Shown in pieces: positions 1-6,600 of a DNA stretch of 12,170 nt. Below the pieces are notes generated by a model. The model worked only from the letters and a program-made list of their open reading frames with translations. It ran no database searches and had not been told where the DNA came from. The first letter of the stretch is position 1. Each line of letters opens with the position of its first letter. A program made the translations under genes and the position numbers. Source of the stretch: JBDRLD01 sp043813445 (GTDB lineage Bacteria; Patescibacteriota; Patescibacteriia; JACPHY01); assembly GCA_043813445.1 (NCBI GenBank), contig JBDRLD010000034.1, positions 1-12,170 on the forward strand, read 5' to 3'.

Positions 1-1
1 T

Positions 2-862
2 GTTGAAACAAGTCCGCTCATTGTAGGGGGGCCGAATCAGGTTTGGTTGGTGAATGACGGTACGAATTACATGGGACTTTCGGCAAAAGGTGCGACTTTT
101 GGATCAAACGATGCGTCGAACGGTAGGTCGCGATGGCTTGAACTGCCAAATTCGGTCGGGAATGCAGGTCAGGTGTTGGGTATCGCTTCCGTGCTCAATC
201 CGACAACGAGCGGTGTTGCTGCAGATGTTGGTCAGCTTGGTTGGGTGAACATTCCTGATACTGTGGACACCTCCAGGTTTGTGCAGTTGAATCCGACATT
301 ACCACAGGATGGCGTGATACATCTTAGTGGAGAAGGAACAAGTTTTTTTTATAATCTTGAGGTTAATACGATGAACGTTGGGAGCACTTTAGCGGTGGGG
401 GCATTAGAGGTTAAGCGCATTGATTCGCTCAGTGCGACAGAGGAGGATGCAGACATTGAAATTGCACCAAATGGATCAGTTGTGGTGCGGCTCGACTACG
501 ATGGTCTTATACCCGATGAAATTGAGTCCTTTGTCGTGCAGGACAGTTTTGGGGCTGACGTGTTTCGAGCTAGTGAGGATGGTACGATAAGCGGGAAAGG
601 TGGGAAGAAGCTTATTCGGGGAGTGACTCGGAGAGAGTCGTCGAGCATCGTTGCTACCGGCGGATGCTTGGGCCTATCGAATTGTGTTCAAGCAAGCTGC
701 TCCGTAGATGAAATCGTATTGGGCGGAGGTTGTACACATGACAGCACATCGTCTCGGTATCTCTGGCGTTCATATCCGTACTCCGATTCTTCGTGGGTAT
801 GTCAGTATAACTATTCCGCGTCGACGACTATCACCGCCTACGCTATCTGTGCGACGCAATGA
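2..862 (+). CDS. Secreted fibre-like surface protein, C-terminal part (5' end outside window)
   Basis: The frame is open to the left edge, so this is the last 286 residues of a longer protein; the TTG at 47 is only an internal codon. The sequence is rich in Gly, Ser, Thr, Val and Asn and has short beta-strand-like stretches with GQVLG and GQLGW motifs, of the type seen in phage tail-fibre-like and adhesin-like bacterial surface proteins. The last ~65 residues form a separate module with six cysteines (a GGGC motif, a WVC motif, ending TAYAICATQ). This resembles a small disulfide-bonded C-terminal domain I recall from secreted bacterial proteins. The likely place of action is outside the cell, as a fibre or attachment protein; this is inference, since the signal peptide would lie upstream. 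Its TGA overlaps the cysS ATG (ATGA). Several stretches, such as the run of T near 342-350, look more AT-rich than cysS, which may hint at a different origin. The exact family is not recognised. Confidence 0.8.
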   Translation, partial: VETSPLIVGGPNQVWLVNDGTNYMGLSAKGATFGSNDASNGRSRWLELPNSVGNAGQVLGIASVLNPTTSGVAADVGQLGWVNIPDTVDTSRFVQLNPTLPQDGVIHLSGEGTSFFYNLEVNTMNVGSTLAVGALEVKRIDSLSATEEDADIEIAPNGSVVVRLDYDGLIPDEIESFVVQDSFGADVFRASEDGTISGKGGKKLIRGVTRRESSSIVATGGCLGLSNCVQASCSVDEIVLGGGCTHDSTSSRYLWRSYPYSDSSWVCQYNYSASTTITAYAICATQ

Positions 863-2292
863 GCATGCAACTCTATAATTCCCTCACAAAGACGATTGAA
901 CCCTTCCGGCCCATATCGGGTCGGACGGTTCGCTTGTACGCGTGTGGGCCGACGGTGTATCACTACGCGACTATTGCGAACCTCCGTTCGTACCTCTTTG
1001 AGGACATTCTCAAGCGAACGCTCCTCGTGAACGGGTATCAGGTGCAGCATGTCATGAACATTACGGACGTTGGACACCTTACTGATGACGCCGACGAGGG
1101 TGAGGACAAGCTTGAACGGGCGGCGACGCGGGAGCAGCGTTCTGCGCAGGAGATCGCGCAGTACTACACCGATGTTTTTCTCAAGGACCTCGATCGACTC
1201 CACATTTTCCGACCCGATGCGATGCCGCGCGCGACCGAGTATATTGCCGAGCAAATTGCGCTTGTTGAAGAGCTTGAGCGTCGTGGGTTTACGTACGAGA
1301 CTTCGGACGGCGTGTATTTTGACACATCGAAGTTTCCAGCATACGGTAAAGCGTTTAAGGGGCAGAAACTTGAGGAGAAGGAAGCTGGTGCGCGTGTCGC
1401 GGTACGATCAGAGAAGCGGAATCCGCACGATTTTGCATTGTGGAAGCTTACACCAAAAGAGGTACACCGACAGCAGGAGTGGCCGTCGCCGTGGGGGCGG
1501 GGATTCCCCGGGTGGCATATCGAGTGTTCCGTTATGAGCCGCGCGCTGCTCGGCCAACCATTTGATATTCATTGTGGCGGCATCGATCATATTTCCGTGC
1601 ATCACACGAACGAGATCGCACAGTCCGAAGCCGCGTATGACGTGCCGCTTGCGAAGTATTGGTGCCATGGCGCATTCCTCACCGTTGATGGTGGGCGCAT
1701 GGGAAAGTCCGAGGGAAATGCGGTGATAGTTGAAGAGCTAATCGAACGTGATATCGATCCGATTGCATATCGATACCTCGTGCTGGGCGCACATTATCGT
1801 TCGCAGCTCAATTTCACTTGGGAGTCACTCGAGTCGGCGGAGTCCGCACTGCGGCATCTCCGAGATCGGTGTCGGGAGCTTCCAACTGCGCCAAAGCGGA
1901 TCAATGCTGCATTGAAACCGAAGATTCTTAAGCTACGCGAGCGGTTTCTCGCGGCGGTGAATGACGATCTTGACACGCCGCGTGCGCTTGCACTTCTGTG
2001 GGAGGTCATGAAATCAAAGCGCGACGCGAAGGAGGTGGCGGCAGCGGTCGCGTTCATGGATGAAGTGCTTGGCCTTGGTTTTACGGATTATCTTGGAAAG
2101 ACGCTCCGCATCCCGCGAGAAGTACAGCAGCTTGTTCGCGATCGGGAAAAAGCGCGAGCAACGAAAGACTGGGCGCGCGCAGACATCCTCCGCGCCGAAA
2201 TCGCCGCGTTGGGGTATGTGGTCCAAGACATGAAGGACGGTATCAAGGTGTTGGAGAACAAATCAGTGAAGGACGACCGGAAGAGTACATAG
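859..2292 (+). CDS. cysS: Cysteinyl-tRNA synthetase (CysRS, class I)
   Basis: This enzyme joins cysteine to tRNA-Cys using ATP, in the cytoplasm. The 477 residues are close to the usual family length. The Zn site that selects cysteine is complete: C29 (in ACGPTVY), C223 (in GWHIECS), H248 and E252 (in HHTNEIAQSE). The KMSKS loop is RMGKS at residues 280-284. The HIGH signature, normally H-I-G-N/H in this family, reads T38-I39-A40-N41, an unusual form. The C-terminal part (about 320-470) is helical and includes the typical D-D-L-D-T-P-RAL segment and a final R-x-x-KDWARAD-x-LR block. The start at 859 gives MSMQLYNSL; the ATG at 865 is an alternative. No Shine-Dalgarno sequence is visible. The gene overlaps the surface-protein gene by four bases, so it is probably translated by coupling. 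No classical terminator follows before the REPIN hairpins. Confidence 0.97.
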   Translation: MSMQLYNSLTKTIEPFRPISGRTVRLYACGPTVYHYATIANLRSYLFEDILKRTLLVNGYQVQHVMNITDVGHLTDDADEGEDKLERAATREQRSAQEIAQYYTDVFLKDLDRLHIFRPDAMPRATEYIAEQIALVEELERRGFTYETSDGVYFDTSKFPAYGKAFKGQKLEEKEAGARVAVRSEKRNPHDFALWKLTPKEVHRQQEWPSPWGRGFPGWHIECSVMSRALLGQPFDIHCGGIDHISVHHTNEIAQSEAAYDVPLAKYWCHGAFLTVDGGRMGKSEGNAVIVEELIERDIDPIAYRYLVLGAHYRSQLNFTWESLESAESALRHLRDRCRELPTAPKRINAALKPKILKLRERFLAAVNDDLDTPRALALLWEVMKSKRDAKEVAAAVAFMDEVLGLGFTDYLGKTLRIPREVQQLVRDREKARATKDWARADILRAEIAALGYVVQDMKDGIKVLENKSVKDDRKST

Positions 2293-2320
2293 TAGCGGGC
2301 TGACGAGTAACTCCCTCTTC

Positions 2321-2404
2321 GTAGGGGCGGCCTTCCATGGCCGCCCGCGTGTGGTGTAGGACGAACACAGGGCAAGACGGGCGGGGATTGAACCCCGCCC
2401 CTAC
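2321..2404. repeat. REPIN-like doublet: two REP hairpins in inverted orientation
   Basis: On the plus strand GTAG (2321-2324) is followed at once by an 8-bp perfect stem (2325-2332 with 2339-2346) and a 6-base loop. On the minus strand GTAG (complement of 2401-2404) is followed by another 8-bp perfect stem (2379-2386 with 2393-2400), also with a 6-base loop. The outer 11 bases 2320-2330 and 2395-2405 are perfect inverted repeats. GTAG plus hairpin, in head-to-head pairs, is the hallmark of REP/REPIN elements moved by RAYT (TnpA-REP) transposases. No RAYT gene is in the window. The element sits just past the cysS stop and may also protect or end its transcript. Confidence 0.75.
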
Positions 2405-2454
2405 GTCAAATTGGGAGCAGATGCAGCAAGCCGACGGAGTGTCGACCCGTAGCG

Positions 2455-2486
2455 GAAATGAAAATACCCCCACTTGGATGGGGGAG
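2455..2486 (-). terminator. Rho-independent terminator after the PIN-domain gene
   Basis: Five C (2467-2471) pair with five G (2480-2484) around an 8-base loop. Read on the minus strand, the hairpin is followed by TATTTTCATTTCC, a T-rich tail. It lies about 120 bases past the vapC stop, so it probably ends the toxin-antitoxin transcript. The tail resembles that of the terminator at 3408-3440. Confidence 0.6.
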
Positions 2487-2604
2487 TACTAAACAATGTA
2501 CAGCGCCGGCACTTGTTGGACTGGTTTACGACGGCGTGGATTTATGAGTGTGTTGGTGCGCGCTCGGGAAGGGCGCCTGTAGTACCATGCACCGGAGAGG
2601 GTCC
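2485..2604. other. Intergenic stretch with no supported feature
   Basis: Short ORFs are present on both strands, but none has a Shine-Dalgarno sequence or coding-like composition. I see no tRNA or clear RNA fold. It is probably the 3' untranslated part of the PIN-domain transcript. Together with the REPIN and terminator it fills the 312 bases between cysS and the PIN gene. Confidence 0.4.
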
Positions 2605-2994
2605 CTATACTTTCGGTGGTTCAGTCAGCAGTTCAAGCATCGCAACATTTTTGAAATGCCGCACATTCTTCGTGAGGAGCGGAACATGATGCGCGATCGC
2701 GGTCGCCGCAATGAGAATGTCGGCTGTCCCGATGCGCGTATGTGTTCGTGAGATGGTTGCTGCAATCTGTGCAATTCGTCGATCGACGTCGATCACGCGA
2801 TATCGTTCGAGCAGAAATCCGATCTCGTCGGCATCATCGTCGGTGAGGAGTGGCCATCGGAGAAGTTCGTATTCCGTCATCACAGATATAGAGAGCTCTA
2901 TGGTGCCATCGGCGGCAGCATCGAAGTACGGCGTAACCCGGGTTGCGCCGTGAAGGTGCTCAATGATGACATTTGTGTCAACAAGTACGCGCAC
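2605..2994 (-). CDS. vapC: PIN-domain ribonuclease, VapC-like toxin
   Basis: The 129 residues match the usual size of VapC toxins, which are Mg-dependent endoribonucleases that cut RNA such as tRNA and are held silent by a bound antitoxin. The PIN fold signatures are visible: N-terminal VDTNVIIE with D6, an acidic segment TEYELL with E41 and E43, GTADILIAATA with D92, and LLTKNVRHF with N110 near the C-terminus. Translation starts at GTG 2992-2994. The alternative of a later start would remove D6, which is part of the active site. No Shine-Dalgarno sequence is seen. The stop of the upstream small gene lies only 11 bases away, so coupling is likely. The substrate cannot be told from sequence. 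Confidence 0.85.
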   Translation of the reverse strand: MRVLVDTNVIIEHLHGATRVTPYFDAAADGTIELSISVMTEYELLRWPLLTDDDADEIGFLLERYRVIDVDRRIAQIAATISRTHTRIGTADILIAATAIAHHVPLLTKNVRHFKNVAMLELLTEPPKV

Positions 2995-3005
2995 AAGAAT
3001 TTTCG

Positions 3006-3302
3006 TTATGTGTCACGATACTTCTTCCACAGTTTGGCCTGTTCCTCTTCACGTTCACGGTCAGACGTTCGGAGCTTCTTAAGCCAACTCAGGTGCTCAC
3101 TAAGTGTCCCCTTGCCCTTCAGGAGGCCGCGCGTTCTTCGGATTGCCGCAGCACGAAGACGCTGCTCCATCGGAGTGGGCCCGAGGATGCTGTCGGAAAT
3201 GCGGAGACGCAGTGGCCGCGCGGTCGCTACCCGCGCGCGTTGACGCACCGGCGGCTGACGTTTCGTCGCCTGCTTCTTTGAGGTATTCGTGCCGTTTGCC
3301 AT
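3006..3302 (-). CDS. Small basic protein upstream of vapC, possible antitoxin
   Basis: The 98 residues have a very basic N-terminus (many K/R in the first 35), then LRLRISDSIL, then a helical, charged C-terminal half ending KLWKKYRDT-like. I chose the ATG at 3300-3302, giving MANGTNTSKK. A GTG at 3333-3335 would lie directly against a hairpin, whereas the ATG has a GGA about five bases upstream. Position and spacing (11 bases before a PIN toxin) fit an antitoxin, where the N-terminus would bind DNA and the C-terminus would bind the toxin. I do not recognise VapB, Phd or MazE motifs, so the role rests on context alone. Confidence 0.55.
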   Translation of the reverse strand: MANGTNTSKKQATKRQPPVRQRARVATARPLRLRISDSILGPTPMEQRLRAAAIRRTRGLLKGKGTLSEHLSWLKKLRTSDREREEEQAKLWKKYRDT

Positions 3303-3322
3303 ACGTTCCAACAGTAGCATTT

Positions 3323-3363
3323 TCGTTAGCACCACGGAAGAAGGCCCCAGTTTCCCGGGGCCT
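3323..3363 (-). promoter_or_regulatory. Possible promoter and palindromic operator of the toxin-antitoxin pair
   Basis: On the minus strand an extended -10-like TGC TAACGA (-10 at 3323-3328) lies about 20 bases before the ATG at 3302. No good -35 is present. In its place sits a 7-bp perfect inverted repeat, AGGCCCC (3357-3363 complement) with GGGGCCT (3342-3348 complement), with 8 bases between. A palindrome over the -35 region is a typical binding site for an autoregulating antitoxin. It could also be a weak terminator, but the run after it is only TCTTCC. Confidence 0.35.
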
Positions 3364-3407
3364 CACAATAGACAAGCGAGATGCCATGGAAGCGGTGGAT
3401 GTTTGAG

Positions 3408-3440
3408 TGGAAATGAAAAGCCCCCGACGGATCGGGGACT
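3408..3440 (-). terminator. Rho-independent terminator of the helicase operon
   Basis: A 6-bp stem (3422-3427 with 3432-3437) with a 4-base loop, read on the minus strand, is followed by CTTTTCATTTCC. It starts 15 bases past the TAA at 3455-3457 that closes the small gene behind the helicase. Confidence 0.7.
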
Positions 3441-3454
3441 CTACTTGAACTCTG

Positions 3455-3635
3455 TTACGCGAGGAGCGCCTCAAGATCTTTGCCGCTCTCGTGCAGGAAC
3501 GCAGTGACGCGCTCGGATGGAAGGAAGCGTTTCCGTGTACAGTTCGCCTCCAAGGATCGCAAAGGTGAATACAATCATGTACATGTCAGTAGCCGGATAC
3601 CACGGTTTCGGCATTCCGTAGGATACATACGTCAT
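3455..3635 (-). pseudogene. Small gene coupled to the helicase, apparently frame-shifted
   Basis: An ATG at 3633-3635 overlaps the helicase TGA (ATGA), the usual sign of translational coupling. This frame reads MTYVSYGMPKPWYPATDMYM, then MIVFTFAILGGELY, and later becomes Arg-rich and stops at 3471-3473. The next frame gives a convincing protein end, RKRFLPSERVTAFLHESGKD followed by LEALLA, whose TAA (3455-3457) lies just before the operon terminator. Dropping one base near 3530-3545 would join the two into one protein of about 59 residues. Either this is a frameshift (mutation or sequencing error), or ribosomes shift frame here, or two tiny ORFs overlap. I do not recognise the family. A TTG at 3572-3574 could start the second frame by itself (39 residues), but has no visible RBS. 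Confidence 0.45.
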
Positions 3636-6600
3636 GCTTGTGAGCGTTTCTGTTCTCTCGCTTCGCGCATGCTTGCGAGTTCGCGCTCGGCATCCGTTAC
3701 TGAGTAGAACGTCGTTTCTTCTGCGCGCTTGGTCAGGCCGGGACGCGTACGCACGAGGCCTCGCTGCACTAATCGCTCCATCGTACGCTGATTGGTCCCG
3801 AGCCGTTTGTAGGTCTTACTGAGAAGGCCCCATGCCTCGCCATTCTCCACAATGAATCCGTACTTGCCAGCGCTGGGGAGCTTGCTCGTAGACTCTATTG
3901 CGGAACCTTCGTCGCCTTTGACGGGATGCCCTGGGATGCGTTGCATGTCTGAAAGAGCGTAGAATGTATTCTTTGCTCCGTTCCGGCTCCTACCGATTCG
4001 AGTCCTGATGTCGTGCTGTTTTGCGCGTACGTGGATGGTCCGTGGAGTTACGTCGAATCGCTTTGCAAGGACGCGTCCCGTTCCCCACATCTCTCCATCA
4101 GCCTCGAACGTTCCATCTGGACCAGCCTCGGGAAGATCCTCGAGGAGATCAGCACAGAGTGTGCGTATCTCAGATAGCGCAAAGCAATCAATGGGTTGGC
4201 CCTTGCTGTATCCTTTGCGAGCGATTCGACACTTGCGAGTTTGGAGGTTCTCGTGGCCCATCTTGCGGGCCCGTTGCACCACCGTCGCTTCTATACAACC
4301 AATGATTCGGGCAAGTGCTGTGAGCGCCCCCCATGTCTCTCCTTCGGATTCGAAGGTGCCATCAGAATTCAAATCTGGCAACTCTTGGAGTAGTCCTGCA
4401 CAGGCGAGGCGGACATCTGTAACACGGTATAGGGTAACGTAGTTGCCGTTCACGGCTTTCCCGAGTCGCGTGTGAACCCGACCCCTATCTATGCGTGCCT
4501 TAATGGCCGAATGGCTTATACCGAGCAACGTCTGTAGCACTACGATCGTCGCCCACTGCTCACCGTCACACACAACCAGTCCGTTCTTCGGAACTGGGAT
4601 CGCAGCTTCTAGCTCGCGGTATATTGCCGCTACTGCTGAACGTTGGTAGAAGTCCAGCGTTTGTTTTCGCTTGGTACGTCCGCGGCGGGACGGTATTTCG
4701 TGTCGCTGTACGATTGAACGTACGAGGGACAGACGACAACCGAGCGTCTTCGCGGTGCTCGGGATCGTCCCCCACACCTCTCCGTCAGCCTCGAACGTTC
4801 CATTTGGACCAGCCTCGGGAAGATCCTCGAGGAGATCAGCGCAGGCGCGCCTGACGTCGCTGAGGGCGTAGAATGTCGCACGCATTCCACGCCATCGTCC
4901 TTCTCGATTACGCACGCTGTCCGATGTCACTCGAGGTCGAATGAGTGCCTCGGTGAGATGTAGCATGGCGCTGTATGCGTTTCTCGTCCCCCACACCTCT
5001 CCGTCAGCCTCGAACGTTCCATTTGGACCAGCCTCGGGAAGATCCTCGAGGAGATCAGCGCAGGCGCGCTTGACGTCGCTGAGGGCGTAGAGCGTAACAT
5101 GGCGTACTTGTCGATCTAGGCCATGCATAGTTCTGATGTCGCCCTGCTCGATGCGTGCGAGTAGAGCGGTTCCACTCACACCGAGATGCTTGCACGATGC
5201 TTTAACCCCCGCCCAGATTTCGTCAGCATGCTCCAGTGTTGTTTCGTCATTGACCCGTGGAAGCGATTCCAGCTCATGTACTGCTGCGCGTACATCCGTG
5301 AGCGAATGGAATTCCACAATTCGCCTTGCACGACCCTTTCCGCGTCGGGATCGTATGGTACTCATTTTGGAAAGTGTACGTACGGTTGATGTGCTGGCAT
5401 TGAGGATACTTGCTAGAGTATTCACGACGCCCCACACCTCTCCGTCAGCCTCAAACGTTCCATCTGGACCAGCCTCGGGAAGATCCTCGAGGAGGTCGGC
5501 GCATACTGCGTGTACATCAGCATCAGCGTAGAATGTTGTGACTCGATTTTGTTGACTTCGTCCAAGACGTTGTCGTACTGTTGGCACATTGAAGCGTTTT
5601 GAGAGTGAGCTTCCGCTGAGTCCCATTATGCGTTCGTATGCTGTGAGTGATCCCCACTTTTCTCCATCCGCCTCGAACGTTCCATCTGGGCCGGCCCAGT
5701 ACTCGATTTCGTCGAGGGCGTCGATGACGATGATTCGGGGCGCGGCTTCGTCAGGGAGGTACTGAGAGTCGAGCCGTACCACCGATCCGCGAACATAATC
5801 ACGCGGCATGACGATGATACTGCCATTTGCAACTGTCGCACCGGGCTCGCAGAAGAGTCGCGGTGCGGAGATTGGCGAGAGCTTCGTCTGTTGGAAGTGT
5901 GCGTCGAGCACGAGCGCTATCTTGTACCCGTCATGCGGATCACGTCGGAGCACACGACCAATAGACTGCACGTAGAGCACTCGCGATTTCGTCGGCCGGA
6001 GCATCATGCAGACGTCTGCATTCGGCGCATCCCACCCCTCGCGGAGCACGAGGACAGATGAGATGAGCTTGAGCTCGTTCGCGCGGAAGCGCGCGAGGAG
6101 CTCATTCCGCTCCGGAGTAGGCGTGTCACCGCTGATGCATGCTGCAGGCACACCAAGCGCGTTAATCGTTTTAGCGAGCTCCTCAGCCGCTCGAACACTC
6201 GAGCAGACTGCGAACGTCTGACGGTTCGGAAGATCGTACTCGCCACGCTCGTACAGTCGGCAGATGGTCTCTAGCATGACTGACCAGTGTTCAGCGAGGA
6301 GCTCCTGCAACTTCCGCTCATTGTAGTCCATGCCCGCCAGCGTCATCGCAGTCGGAATATTGTCGAGCGATGCGTCGAAGGTGATTTGGCCCCACGCGAG
6401 TGGTGCGAGCCAGCCCTCCTCGATGCCCCAACGTACGGACCGTTCATCGATCTTCGTTTCGAAGTGTGTACGCGCGAGCCGCTCCGGCGAGGCATAGAGT
6501 GTGCGCCCGTTCTCGAGCATTACAGGCACTGCGCCATTTTTCGTTGCGGTAGTGAGATAGTCCGGCGTTGCGGAGAATCCAATCACGACTGCACGAGGGA

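Noticed and set aside
47..862. TTG at 47 as the start of the first gene
   Set aside because: The same frame is open to the window edge without a stop and there is no RBS, so the gene is cut by the window.
2485..2604. A possible tRNA or small RNA between the terminator and vapC
   Set aside because: No cloverleaf, T-loop or stable fold could be found by eye.
4083..5528. Spaced direct repeats that resemble a CRISPR-like array
   Set aside because: The repeats are in frame within one long ORF, spaced by multiples of codons, and encode the protein repeat joins; the lengths (about 100 bases, period 219-222) do not fit CRISPR.
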